This document shows, one piece after another, positions 12,701 to 53,440 of a stretch of DNA of 64,000 bases. How positions within the stretch are numbered: position 1 is the first letter of the stretch; the number at the start of each line of letters is the position of its first letter. Origin of the DNA: Paragorgia papillata (taxonomy: Eukaryota > Cnidaria > Anthozoa > Scleralcyonacea > Coralliidae); the NCBI GenBank assembly GCA_035771165.1, contig JAWNZC010000102.1, forward strand, positions 1,692,501 to 1,756,500, read 5' to 3'. The notes under the pieces were generated by a model. That model saw nothing but the letters and a program-made list of their open reading frames with translations. It had not been told where the DNA came from and did no database searches. A program made the translations under genes and the position numbers.

Positions 12701-13999
12701 AGTATTTTTTAAAAAATTTTTGTTGTCTTATTGTAGTTGTGAGTTTACCTAAAGTTTTCGGCTGTTTTTGGCACCACATCTGCAAATAACTCCATTTTCA
12801 ACCTACCCACATTCTACAATATATTAAATGACAAATTATATTGATATGCATTAATGGTACAATACATCGAGGCTTCACTGTATTATGTTAAAAATTACAT
12901 GGCTTTTTAAATTAAAAATGTATTGATCCATTGCCACCTAGGATGTAAGACTGGTTCTCCATTTGACCAGCAAAATTGTCTGGCAACAAAGGGACCATAT
13001 TCTAGCTCAGGTAGAAGTGGGTTAAAGTCTGTCATTCAATTTAGCTGTGTTTGTTAATTTTCCCACTATCATACAGTAACACGACCAACATGGTACAGTA
13101 ATGTACATGCTGGTCAAGATCATCCTGATGTCATCATTTTATTATATACAGGTATAATGAATCTCCCAACAGGCTCAAATGTCAAAAGAAAGAACCCTGG
13201 AAGTACAGCACTCAGGGACGCTGGAACTGGGGGGGGGGGGGGGGCAGGAGGGGCAGTTACCCCTCTTGCCTTTTGCTAGGAGGGGCAAGAGGGGCTGAAG
13301 TGCCCTTTAAATTTAAATAAACAATTTGTTAAATACTTTCAATGACGTGTTTTTATTGCGTATTTAAACATACATGAAGGTTAAATATTGTCTAAAACCA
13401 ATATTAAAGCATTCAACTATGGTAAAACAAAGTATCATCTAGGTCCATGGAAGATTGGATTGAGAGGCAAGTGCTTGCCCCTCCTGCTCCTTTATTGTTC
13501 CGGCATCCCTGACAGCACTGCTACGCAAGGCCATCAACTCTACTCGCACAAGTCTCTGACAGATGATCACCCATCTAAGAAAGCTAACCCTGTCTAACCG
13601 GGCTTAATTTCAAACTGCAGAGCCAAGAAACAACTAACCTAGCATGCTACGAATTGCTAGGTATACTAGACCAAAAGGGTAGCCTGCAATCTGAGGCTCT
13701 CTAGGTGGCTATGGTAGAAAATCCTCAACGAGCTTGACAGAAATGCATGAAATCAACTCAAAACAGACTTCTTCTATACATTTTAACCTTCATAATTCAG
13801 GATTAACGTCTTATTTGACACTAAGTAACTTCTCCTTTGCCATATTAAGATTATAAAGGGAGTATTAAAATCAATGTTCAGGTGTAGATTACGTCAAGTA
13901 GTATAAGAAGGTTAATTTGAATTCAATTTCGTTACTTGCCTGTCCTCCGATTGTAATATCAAAAAACACAACTGGATTCCCACTTGAAGATCCCGCCAT
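9784..13999 (-). CDS. PPIH: Peptidyl-prolyl cis-trans isomerase H (cyclophilin H)
   Basis: Cyclophilin that binds the U4/U6.U5 tri-snRNP and catalyses prolyl isomerisation in the nucleus. Ten exons on the minus strand: 13999-13940, 12813-12749, 12572-12549, 12465-12421, 12060-12018, 11925-11830, 11072-11040, 10776-10722, 10616-10576, 9852-9784. They sum to 531 nt, 176 aa plus stop, essentially the length of human PPIH (177). Seen: start [35 protein letters not shown], the short insertion and C-terminus of the H type, catalytic-loop [30 protein letters not shown], and end [13 protein letters not shown]. All phases close. Intron 1 begins GCAAGT, a GC-AG intron. The last intron (9853-10575) is almost entirely CTG/TTG triplets. 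Its start faces the spermidine synthase start ~840 bp away, so a shared divergent promoter is possible. Confidence 0.96.
9897..10555. repeat. (CTG/TTG)n trinucleotide tract in last PPIH intron
   Basis: About 650 bp of CTG, TTG, CTA and GGT triplets. It must be transcribed as CAG/CAA on the PPIH strand and removed by splicing. Poly-Leu and poly-Ala frames are artefacts. Confidence 0.96.
11380..11775. repeat. Minisatellite, ~23-bp CACATGTGTTTGTCACATGC units
   Basis: Roughly 16 copies of TTTGTCA(C/A)ATGCATTTCA alternating with CATGTG or CATTTG, with a longer variant containing CCAGCA. It lies in a PPIH intron next to a degenerate copy of the TCTGGC foldback family (about 11325-11380). Confidence 0.9.
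13490..13615 (-). mobile_element. 5S-derived SINE relic, copy 3
   Basis: On the minus strand it reads TTAAGCCCGGTTAGACAGGG, TTAGCTTTCTTAGATGGGTG and later GAGTAGAGTTGATGG, matching in order the head and first tail segment of the copies at 1856 and 17724, but diverged and truncated. It lies in PPIH intron 1. A G tract lies nearby at 13230-13243. Confidence 0.6.
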
Positions 14000-14577
14000 A
14001 TTGTTTATTTCTAGCCAATTCTAAAGTGGTCACCCCCCTGGAATTCTTTCGATACCAATAAGATGAAGTACTGAGTGGAACAGGTATTGGACCGCTGACA
14101 TGATAGAACCACTGCGCAGTACTGGCCTCGTGGGTTTAATTTTGTAAACAAGGAACTTTATACTTTATAGCTAGACTGAACCTCGGACTGAACTGAAGTA
14201 ATCGTTAAAGTTTGCTGGCTTCGAAGGAAACCTTGCCTTGTTGGCTTAAATTATTAGCCTGCCTGAGGCTGTGTGCACGCTGAGAGCTCTTGTCAAATCT
14301 GAGAAGGTAGATTCTGATTGACCAAATCACGACAAACCTAATTGTTTTATTCCAGTTTATACAATTGTCAATTGGTTCTCTGAAAGTCCACGTGAGATCA
14401 AGTAATCCAATCAAATAGAATTGATGTGAGAAGCTCAGCGGGGGATCGACAAGCTATCGTGCAAATTTTCACAGACTGAATTACAGAGTGTGTATTCAGG
14501 CTGGACACTGACTGACTGAGTACCTCCCCCCCCCTGCCTCTCTAGGATAGTCTGACAAGGGTCAAGGGGCTATCTTC
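14000..14577. other. Divergent intergenic region PPIH / spermidine synthase
   Basis: About 840 bp (to 14841) separate the two start codons. The base before the spermidine synthase ATG is preceded by a good acceptor (TTTCATTGTCAG at 14829-14840), suggesting a non-coding first exon somewhere here. I saw no TATA box worth calling. Confidence 0.45.
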
Positions 14578-14594
14578 ATGACTTCATTCAGTCG

Positions 14595-14800
14595 TCCAGC
14601 CATCGATCCATCTATCCATCCATTCACTCATTATCCTTCCATTCCTCTATCTACCCATCCATCCATTGACCCACCCATCTATCCATCTGTCCATCCACCC
14701 ATCCTTCCACCCATCTATTTATCCATCCTTCCATCCAACCATCAATTCATCCATCCACCCATTCATCCACCCATTCTGTTTACTTATCTACCATTAATTC
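14595..14800. repeat. (CATC)n tetramer tract
   Basis: Interrupted CCATCCATCCAC repeats between the two divergent starts, probably in a 5' UTR intron of spermidine synthase. Confidence 0.9.
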
Positions 14801-14841
14801 ATCTATGAATTTGTTATTTATTTATTTATTTCATTGTCAGC

Positions 14842-23976
<9,135 letters not shown>

Positions 23977-23991
23977 AATTATACAATAATG

Positions 23992-23997
23992 AATAAA
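23992..23997 (+). promoter_or_regulatory. Probable poly(A) signal AATAAA
   Basis: Sixteen bases after the spermidine synthase stop at 23976. Very close to the stop, so the 3' UTR would be short. Confidence 0.5.
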
Positions 23998-24384
23998 TAA
24001 TATTAGACATAAATAATACAAATAATTACGCAATTAGCTAGTACAGAGCTAGAACTATTGTATTCTGATCGAAATATATTTAGTTTCTAACGTTTCGGGT
24101 AATAACTTCGGCAGTGCTCAAAGATATGTAACTGCAAAATGATTACTGAATGCATTCCACTGCATACAGTATATTCAATCTACTGTTACACGTGTTTTAA
24201 GTATCTTTGTGACGTTGATGTGTATTAAACGTTTCTTTAACGTTCAGAATTCTGGAAAATCTTTCCCGAAATACAGGAAATGGCACTATTTCAGAGACTC
24301 TAGATTTTGACCCCTCTGGAAATTTCTCGCAATCTCACCTCTTTTAGTTCGGGGCGTACGACTAAGATCAAGGCGCGCTTTTTA

Positions 24385-24665
24385 TTATCTTCTATATTTG
24401 CGTGCTTCTTAACAATTATTGCGTGCTTGTTATTAATTATTGCATGCTTGCTATTCATTATTGCGTGCTTATCAATTTTTGCGCTCTTGTTATTAATTAT
24501 TGCGTACTCTTGTATCAATTATTGCGTGCTTCTGATCAATTAATGCGTGCTTCTTATAAATCATTGCGTGTTTCTTTTACAATTATTGCGCACATTTTAA
24601 TAATTATTGCGTGCTTGTCCAATCCAATGGTCAATTATTGCGCATTCTTATCAAAATTGCGCGGG
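24385..24665. repeat. Minisatellite, ~24-bp TTATTGCGTGCTT units
   Basis: About eleven diverged copies of AATTATTGCGTGCTTNTTAT between the spermidine synthase 3' end and the ARMC9 start. Confidence 0.85.
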
Positions 24666-24866
24666 CTCTGGGTACGAGAATGACGCTTCTCGTTCCCAGA
24701 CTCTTCGAGTCTTTGGCGAAATTCAAAATGGCGACCAAGTTGTTTATTTCTCTTAGTAACTGGAAAAATAATTTAAAATATTAAAAATATTCTCCACATG
24801 TTGCCCTCAATGGCCACGGCCAAGCAAAAGTATTTGTTTATTATTTTGTAAAGAGTGGATTTTAAA

Positions 24867-40620
<15,754 letters not shown>

Positions 40621-41318
40621 GACAATGATCACACGTGCAAAGTCAATTCCACAAAATATAACGTAAGTACGTACGTACTGGTGCTAGCGCCGTTGCCAGA
40701 CTACTTCAATGATCATATTCCACTCCTCGTCGGTTTGTTCTCGAACAACTGTATCAACCAATCACCGGATGAATATCATTAGGTAAACGTCGGAACTTTG
40801 TCGGACAACGTCGGAACTCACCGGAAAGCGTCGGATCTATGGCGGACAATGTCGGATATTTGTCGGGAAACATCGGAATTTCACCGGAAAACGTCGGATC
40901 TATGTCGGGAAACGTCGGATCTTCTCGAGAAAACCTCAAATTTTACATCCAGTTGATCCATGCACCACAGAGTCCAACAGTAAGCCTCCTGGGACTAAAT
41001 TGATAGACATCCACATCTGTTTTATAAATTAGTGTTACAGACTCAAATGCACAATTACTGTACCTAATGATTATTTAGTCATGGTACCAAAATTAACATT
41101 AATATTAGGTTATTGGTTACAGGTGCACATTGAATGATGTTAAAATTAAACCCCTAATAAATTATGCCCACGGGAATTGTAATACCAGTAGTAGTTGCCC
41201 TCTGCCACTGGAGATAGATTTGTCAAAGTAATTATATTGGTGATATTTGGTAAGCAGCTTGAAACTGTAATCAGTTGGTGGACTGCCAGGCCAGATGAGA
41301 TATAGGCTTCATGGAATA
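40621..41318. other. ARMC9 3' flank
   Basis: No gene seen. About 40785-40930 holds a degenerate ~20-bp tandem repeat based on AACGTCGGATCTATGTCGG. No AATAAA close after the ARMC9 stop. Confidence 0.6.
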
Positions 41319-41639
41319 TTAAAGGTGCTGACCAGTCCGTTCTGCGCATGATCTGCATCTTTGTTTATGAGGACCCTCAAACATGACATTCGTAGATAAT
41401 TACATGAAGTACTCAGCTCAATGTAAACCGTTAGAAGCGACATGGCAGAAAACCAAGCGATTCGGTGAGGATATCTCTTCGGATTTCTTCTGAAAATGTT
41501 TTGTTTTGGGTACAAGTAATGAAGAGGAAGCAAGAAAAGCTTACAATCTTCAATAAGGTATCAGTAAATATTTTTATAAATGAAGAAGTAAATTGCGCAG
41601 TTTCGTACATGCGCAGAACGGACTGGAGGGCACCTTTAA
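41319..41639. mobile_element. TTAA-flanked MITE (AGTCCGTTCTGCGCATG)
   Basis: CCAGTCCGTTCTGCGCATGA near the left end and CATGCGCAGAACGGACTGG near the right, exact TTAA at 41319-41322 and 41636-41639. It lies 43 bp beyond the DIPK1 stop, in its likely 3' UTR. Confidence 0.9.
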
Positions 41640-41681
41640 CTGAACTGAGATGTGATTTCAGGAAATTTCATTTGCAGTTTC

Positions 41682-43796
41682 TCAAACTACACTGTGGCTC
41701 AATTGTTTTACTTCACGAAACCTATTGGATACATTTCTAATATAAACTAAATGATCTTGAACACTTGGGTACAAAACTGACTTTCTACAATCAGTTAATA
41801 TCTCAACAATCAACCATCTCATCTCTTTTGAAAGCTCTTGATCAGAAAGTGCCACTGCAACTGGATTGAAAAAGATTTCTGGGAACATTCTTTCACAAAG
41901 ATACACAAGATTGTCTTTCTTCATTCTTCGACTACAGAAACCATTGTCTTGACAAAATGTCAAACACTCATCGTGATAACGTATTTCAACATCGAGGACT
42001 TGCTCTACGCAATCACTATCACTGTCACATATTTTCTCTTTAATATCTTGGAAAATTTTCTCTGCAGCAAACACTTCATCGAGATCAGTCTGCTTGACCA
42101 GAGAGAAATTCAACAAATTACTGAAACCAATATTATCAAGGTGAAGGTCACATGAAAACATTTCACCATAGTCCGATGAAACCATGTCGTAAACCAGTTC
42201 AACCATCCCAATCACAAAATCTACCGTTTGTTCAACCGTAAGAAAGTTGTTTCCTTTAAATTTCTTGTACATAATATATATAGACTCCTGAAGTTTCAAG
42301 AAAATGTTCAAAGTATCTCTCATGTACATCAAAAAGCTTTTTAGATGTAATTCAAGACCTTCTAAAAAATTGGGAAAGATAAAAAAATCTGTAAAAGCCT
42401 TTGTCATGTCCAAGAGCCTTGAATGGGCGATATGGACTCTTTCAACGATATACAATGGACCACAATAGCCGTAGAAGTTAATAATTGATTTCGTTTCATT
42501 CATTGCTACCAATAAAAATGTTTCCCTCGTTAACAGGAGTGAACCAAATCGTAGCGCTTCTGATGTAGAAATGAGTCCATTTGTATCGACATCTGCCATG
42601 CTCAGTAGCTTCATTATTAAAATCCCACAATTTGTACAGTTATTTCCAAGATATTTAAACACTATTTTCTCAAAGTAGGAACTTGCATTGAAAGATTCTG
42701 TGTGATTATTTACCGCTAAATACTTTTCAGCATCATTCATTTTCTCAAACCATGAAAGGTCCACTTTTAAAATAAACTTCTCTCCTTCAATCGTAGACAG
42801 AAAGACACTCTTGTGTTCTGTAGTACCCAATAAACAGTCTTCAATAACAAGATTCTTTTTTACACATATTGATGTACAAAACTTGTTGTAAGTTCTGTTG
42901 TTATTCAGGTAGTCTTCACACTAGAGAAAGAAAGCAATGAAATTTTTGCACATATTTTCCCCATTTTCAATGCTAAAACTGTTTACATAAATAAAGGGAG
43001 AATTTCCAATAAATTGCCAATTCAAGTGGACTGTAATATTCCCTTAGTTTATTCATGCATAAATTATCTTTGATGTGCCGCGGTTAATAAATAGGTTATT
43101 GACCCTTGCATATTAAATGACCTACTATATCGCTTAATTAAAACTACGTCTAGAATACCATTTTTTTTGTTAAATAACGACAAATATCGTCTGTGTCATG
43201 GATAAACTAAGTCGGTTAGTGACCTTGGTTTCGGTCACTAACCTATAGAGCGTTTTCACTCGTACAAATTGAATTGAATTGTCATTATAAATGCACGGTC
43301 TTTATCTGTATAAATTTATCTTTGGGAAGTATACAGATAAAGACAAATAGTGAAATAAAAGTAGCGTGCTGCGTAGGCAGTGTAGAAACAACAATCGAAA
43401 TATAGTTAGGAATCTAACGTTTCGAGCGAAGGCGATAAAGACAAAACCTTGTGAAATTTGAACTAAATTAGCTAATATTTACCTCGATACTCGGTTGTCG
43501 GTAATTAACTCTTACTTAATATAAGTTTAGCGGGGGTTTTTAAGCAACGAAGCAATTGGATCTTTGTGCTGCCAAATGTTGGGAGAGTGCTCACACGAAT
43601 TCATTTATCCGCACAGCACTTGAATATTTGATCCTCAATGTCCAAACTTTATAAACAAGCCAATATCAAGTCTCATAGTTACCGTTTGTTGGATAAACTT
43701 AGTTGTACATTTCTGGTAGTTGTCGTAGCAAATCCCTGCGATCCAAATAGCCATAAATGCAGGTAAAAAAGCAAGGATAAGACGAGAGAACTTCAT
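41682..43796 (-). CDS. Divergent protein kinase, DIPK1/FAM69 type
   Basis: Two exons on the minus strand, 43796-43683 and 42920-41682, giving 450 aa. FAM69/DIPK1 proteins are type II membrane proteins of the ER/Golgi with an atypical kinase fold. Seen: Met-Lys start followed by a hydrophobic anchor (about residues 5-23), a cysteine-rich lumenal segment (residues 39-68), an EF-hand loop inserted in the N lobe (148-159, D-x-D-x-N-G-x-I-x-x-x-E, all ligands present), FYGYCGPLYIVERV (hinge region), CDLHLDNIGF (295-304, in place of the HRD loop) and the family's IKEKICDSDSDCV cysteine segment. The start ATG follows an upstream CAG that could be an acceptor. Which DIPK1 paralogue it matches best is not clear. 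Length is close to human DIPK1A. Confidence 0.92.
43000..43260. mobile_element. Dispersed repeat (CGGTTAGTGACCTTGGTTTCGG)
   Basis: GGTTATTGACCCTTGCATAT through ACTAACCTATAGAGC matches, inverted, 50810-51080. It lies in the DIPK1 intron. Confidence 0.8.
43350..43440. mobile_element. GCGTGCTGCGTAGGCAG repeat, third copy
   Basis: AGTAGCGTGCTGCGTAGGCA to TCGAGCGAAGGC. Shorter than the copies at 1040 and 28609. DIPK1 intron. Confidence 0.75.
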
Positions 43797-44104
43797 CTGT
43801 TTATATTATCACGTTGGAACTAATTTGCTACAGTGCACACCGTGGGATACTTGGTATAATCGAATTATCATGGTTAATCTAATTTTCTAAAAATAGCCTC
43901 CTCTCCCTTTTATTTAATAAACGAGCAGGAGTGTTATATATATATTTTAATATTTATACAATACCCTGGTTGCTATGCGTGTTTTCATTGGTTGTTGCCC
44001 ATGATCTATTAGAGGACAGACGCATGGTCACGTCAGATCACGTCAGCTGACTTGCTTTTTTCGTTTTTCATGCCCCAAAATCCGGCAAGAGTTTCGACAA
44101 AAAA

Positions 44105-44312
44105 CTTTTATTGTATAAAACAAATAGATTCCATTTTTTTGTTGTCTGTTCAGTTATAGATGCACAGAAGACGTCACAACGTGGTAAGAACATCAGTGAC
44201 CCACTCGACTGCGTCTCGTGGACCACTTTTTTGTTCTTACCACGTTGTGACGTCATCTGTGCATCTATAACTGAACAGACAACGGCAAAATGGAATCTAT
44301 TTGTTAAATGAT
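44105..44312. mobile_element. Foldback MITE with near-perfect ~85-bp arms
   Basis: GTTCAGTTATAGATGCACAG at the left and CTGTGCATCTATAACTGAAC at the right, CACAACGTGGTAAGAAC paired further in. Upstream of the DIPK1 start. Confidence 0.9.
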
Positions 44313-44314
44313 AA

Positions 44315-44530
44315 AACACGATCTGCGAGTTTATTGAACGGCTTCAAAAACGAACCATTTGGTAAGTTCATTGGCGTAGTAAGTTTGAAAATAACCTTGT
44401 CTAAGCCGAGAAAATCAAAGCTAAAGTTTATGTAAATCAGGAGGTATCTTTATCACATATAAAGACACTGATTAAAATTTGATTTCTTTTGAATTTTCCT
44501 CATGAATTATTAATGAGTTTTTGAAGTACA
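44315..44530. mobile_element. Dispersed repeat ending CCTCATGAATTATTAATGAG
   Basis: Matches 59703-59962 in the opposite orientation over its length (ACTTACCAAGTGGTTCGTTT region, CAGGAGGTATCTTTATCACA region). The terminal CTCATGAATTATTAATGAG motif alone also appears at about 970, 8305, 39348, 51430 and 57570. Confidence 0.85.
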
Positions 44531-44564
44531 TTCAACATATTCACCCCTTAATGTATTTTTTGTT

Positions 44565-44700
44565 AATGTATTCATTTGTTTGTTTGTTTGTTTACTTATT
44601 TATTTATTCGTTTATTAATTTGTTTATTTATTTATTTATTTGTTTCTTCATTTATTTGTTTTAATAATATTTATTAATTTATTTGTTTATTTATTTACAA
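44565..44700. repeat. (TTTA)n / (TTTG)n tract
   Basis: Interrupted tetramers in intergenic DNA. Confidence 0.9.
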
Positions 44701-44734
44701 GCTTTCCCAGAAGTAACAGGATTAAATATCTATT

Positions 44735-45020
44735 ACTGTCGTGGCAATAGAATCATTCCGTAAAATATTGTTGCAATATATTCGTCAAGTTGAACAATTC
44801 ATTTGATTAGATTCGTTGACAACTTCCTGTTTTGAATTCTCTTTTGAATTTGATTGGTGTTTGGCGAATAATCCCGTTTCTTATTGGTTGTTTAAAAACC
44901 AGAAACCAATCAAATTCTAAAAAGGAAGTTAGCAATAATTTTCATCAAATGAATTGGTCAACTTGAGGAATATATCGCAACGATATTTTAGGAACGCTTA
45001 TATTGCCACGACAGTAAAGA
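44735..45020. mobile_element. Foldback repeat (TTACTGTCGTGGCAATA)
   Basis: TTACTGTCGTGGCAATAGAA at the left and TATTGCCACGACAGTAA at the right. Inner arms share TTGCAATATATTCGTCAAGT and complement. Confidence 0.85.
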
Positions 45021-45109
45021 ACTAGTTTCCGAAACTTTGTTTCAAAAAATAGAATTGTCCTCTAATCAGGGAAATTTGGTTTCTGAAACAAATTTTCGAT
45101 AACTTGTTT

Positions 45110-45735
45110 CCGGAAGGTGGTCAGAAATTGTCACCCTGCTGAGATTGTGTATCGATTTGTGTAATCGAATATTTAACGTCCAAAACAGTCAAACTTTTAA
45201 CCTTCAAATACTTGATTAATGAAAACTCCCAGTATAAACTTATGATATTGAAGTGGACTTTGCTGATAGCTGTCTTTTGCCACAACATATTACCACAGGC
45301 CTAGGGGCTTTTCGAATGTTGTGATCAACAAGTGCACCACAGGGGCGCAACTAGAAAAGCGCCCCTGCACCAAACTGAAGCAAAACGCTGAGTTACCACA
45401 GTTTGTCATCACAGATGATCCCGTATTATCGCTGTATATATCAACCAAAATCATCGCTAATCTTCTTCTAAACTCTAGATATATTTAATTGAATAAAATG
45501 GTCGATACAAACATCTTAATCAGTTTGGTACGTCCGAAAAAGGCGTCATGCATTCTGATTCACGGGTGATTCCTTAAAATATTTTGTAAAAATACAATTA
45601 TTCAACGCAAGTATTGGATTTTACCCTGACAGTTTCATTAATCAGCCACAAAAAAGTCTGATTACGCTGGTCATAAGTCGATTACACAATCGATATACAA
45701 TCTCAAGATGGTGACAATCTCAGACCGCCACACAG
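45110..45735. mobile_element. Foldback repeat (TGAGATTGT..TCGAT arms)
   Basis: AATTGTCACCCTGCTGAGAT at about 45128 pairs with ATCTCAAGATGGTGACAATC at about 45700, with CGATTTGTGTAATCGA / TCGATTACACAATCG inside. No gene seen in the stretch. Confidence 0.75.
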
Positions 45736-46079
45736 GGCTTTACTGGAAACAACAACACCACAATGTGTCAACAACAGAAGAATATTTATTTTAGGATCCA
45801 AATAGAAAATATAGATTTATTATATGACAATAATATAATTTTTGATATTGACTATTATTAAACGTAAAGATTTATTCTAACTAGAATAAGACAATAATTA
45901 TAATGAAGGACATTTTTTCTACTGCTAAGTACAAAGTATGAACTATAGAAATCTATGAATGCATGTTGTATGACGATTTTTCCGTTCAGATCTGACTATA
46001 ACAGGTTCAGTGTTAGTTAGCCTGATATAGCAGACGCATACAGCAGTTCACCACGTTTCCACCTTGCTGTAATAATCCA

Positions 46080-46345
46080 AGAGATCAAGTGTGTTCTCCA
46101 GAGTAAGACTTCATCACGTTTTACTCTGATTCAAACGTCTGCAGAATTCAAACGTCAGTATTTCGTTATCAAAACTAATCTCTGCTGTTTCCTATCTTTT
46201 CGCTTTGCTCTATGTAAAACACTGCCTATACACAGCACTCTACTTTTTACTCTGATGAAGAACTCTAGCGCTGCTTGAAACGTCAGTATTTCGTTATCAA
46301 AACTAATCTCTGCAGTTTCCCATCTTTTCACTTTTCACCAACATA
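46080..46345. mobile_element. Foldback repeat related to 2225-2458
   Basis: Two direct copies of AACGTCAGTATTTCGTTATC with AAAACTAATCTCTGC and CATCTTTTC. Same words as the element in the M13 gene. Confidence 0.7.
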
Positions 46346-46659
46346 TTACCCTGTTGTGACGACAGCCTGTAGCGAAGCTAACGATGGCAACTGGTCATGC
46401 TATGCAAATTTTAAATAATCTACATATTCAAACATTTAGCAAAGTATATCCACCAACCCTTATTTTGTTGGAAATTTTTAGTTCCACTTAGTAAGATTGC
46501 TATAATGTTTAATTTGTTTCATTTTTATTTCGTGATAATTGCGTTGACAGATATATATTTCACTAGATTTCAAAATATGCTGATTAGTTTAAATTTGCAT
46601 AGCGTGACCAGTTGCCATGCTTGGCTTCTCGCTGACAGGTATGGTATCATCTACACGCG

Positions 46660-47085
46660 TAAAAACGCACAACTTGTTCACGGTTATCAACAGGCGTGAA
46701 CAATGTTGTGCTGCTCGCCGTGAACAAGTTGTTCACTTATGGTTCGAACAACTTGTTCACGGATAAATCAACAGTCATGAACAAGTTGTTCCAACAGCAC
46801 ATTTTTATAGCCAACAACGTTGTTCGCACATGATACAACATGTTGTAACAGCATGACGAAATAACAACGATGAACAACAATGTTACAACAATGGTGAACA
46901 TGGTTGATGTATCAACACGTTCTTTGGATGTTACAACATGCGTGAACAACGGTTGTTTCATTAGCTGTCACAACTTGTTGAAACAATGATGAACAATGTT
47001 GTTCATTTATTAATGTTGTTCACATATGTCAACAAGTTGTTACAGCATTGTTCAGGCAACAATGCTGTAACAACTTGCGAAATTT
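46660..47085. repeat. GAACAACTTGTTC palindrome-rich repeat region
   Basis: About twenty occurrences of GTTGTTCA, TGAACAAC or GAACAAGTTGTTC on both strands within 420 bp, just downstream of the SLC35E2 stop. Spacing is irregular, so it is not a simple tandem repeat. Confidence 0.8.
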
Positions 47086-47171
47086 TTACGGTAGATGAGG
47101 TCATACTACTCGTTGCCTGAAATTATTTTTCACAAAATATAATTTGACATAGGGTGTTTATAGATAATGTG

Positions 47172-52067
<4,896 letters not shown>

Positions 52068-52674
52068 TAATACTTTGAAATATTTATAATAATTCTAGGA
52101 TTGATTTCTATTTCTTGATAAATGTCACCATACAAAGACAATAACAGTTGTAATCGCTTCAATCATATCTCATTAAAAGCGTCGGTCTCCTTTAAGATGT
52201 CCTTGAGGCATATATTGTGTATAGTACCTTTGAAAGAGACAAAAGCAAATCCTGAAACAAAGACTTTATTGTAAATAAATATCTATAGTATACTCCTGAT
52301 CGACACATGGAGTAAAAAACTGTCGAGCAGATGAAAGCTGTATAAACAAGTATGAAGAATACACGTATCTATACAGTACCTATTTAGTTCATTATATTTT
52401 TTTTTGAAAAAAAAAGTGAAGTCGGCCCTCTTTAATATATTTCATCAATGATCAGTCAGAGCGCGCAAACGTTTTGGACTATAAATATGGTATTTTATTC
52501 AATATAAATACACTCCCTTTCAGATGGTGTATCTTACCTTAAAAATAAGCAAACCTATATTCTCTAGGACACATATCCTTTTTTAATCCAAATATTGAAT
52601 GTTGGTGTGATAAAATTATTCCAAATTCCAAATATTAACCTTTACAAATTAATACAAACCGCGTGTACCCTTAA
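52068..52674. other. Upstream region of SLC35E2
   Basis: Intergenic between divergent SLC35E2 and MEPCE starts. No open frame worth calling, AT-rich. Confidence 0.5.
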
Positions 52675-52990
52675 TTGAACGCGTCTGCATTTTTGAATAC
52701 TGTTGATCAGTGGTTATTTATTTATGTATGGCAGTACTTCGTGTTTTTTAATGTAACGAATTAAGCGAGAACTAAGGGACTTGGGGGATTTATAGTGTGA
52801 AATTATTTTATCCTTCGGGGTACCCCTGTGTCACCTTTACAAACTCGCCTGCATTTTAGAATACTATTGATCAGTGGATATTTATATATTTAGGCAAATA
52901 CTTCATGTATTGGAATAATAATGGTTCAGCGCGAAGTTTAGGGACTTTGGGGGATATATAGTATGAAATTATTTTATCCCTCGGTTTACC
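52675..52990. repeat. Diverged ~170-bp tandem duplication
   Basis: TACTGTTGATCAGTGGTTAT..GGGACTTGGGGGATTTATAG..TTATTTTATCCTTCGG is repeated as TACTATTGATCAGTGGATAT..GGGACTTTGGGGGATATATA..TTATTTTATCCCTCGG. Located in the putative promoter area of MEPCE/SLC35E2. Confidence 0.8.
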
Positions 52991-53440
52991 CAGCATCACC
53001 TCGTGTACCCCGAAGGCACTTCAGGGACGTTCTGAAAACGTTTCCAAACAAGGGAGGGCGAAGAGGAAGGCAAAGAGCACCAAAAAAACAAGGTACGGTA
53101 CTGTTTTGTCGTTTTTTCACAGCCTTTAGCGACGATAAAGCGATATTGGAGCGTCGGGAAACAGTTCTACCGGATAAACACGTCTTTCGAGTTTATTTCG
53201 TTGCAAATACGCAAGTCGCAAGGCGTTCGTGTTGAATTACACGGGCTGGCCTCCCCTGTGATGTGAATTCAAAAAATATTATTTCGACCGACCAAGAACC
53301 GTTTTGAACTCTTGTGTTTCATCATGGGATCACGATAAGTTATGTTTTTTTGTATTTCTGGATTCCGGTTGGACAGTTCGGGTCCGTTTTTAACTTCTTA
53401 ACTTTTAGAACATAAATAATTTATAAAGCAGCGTAAAGCC

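Noticed and set aside
46505..46699. Small hydrophobic open frame
   Set aside because: Too short, no homology, flanked by palindrome repeats.
52963..53235. 90-aa basic open frame upstream of MEPCE
   Set aside because: It overlaps a diverged tandem duplication and has no family resemblance. It could be 5' UTR at most.
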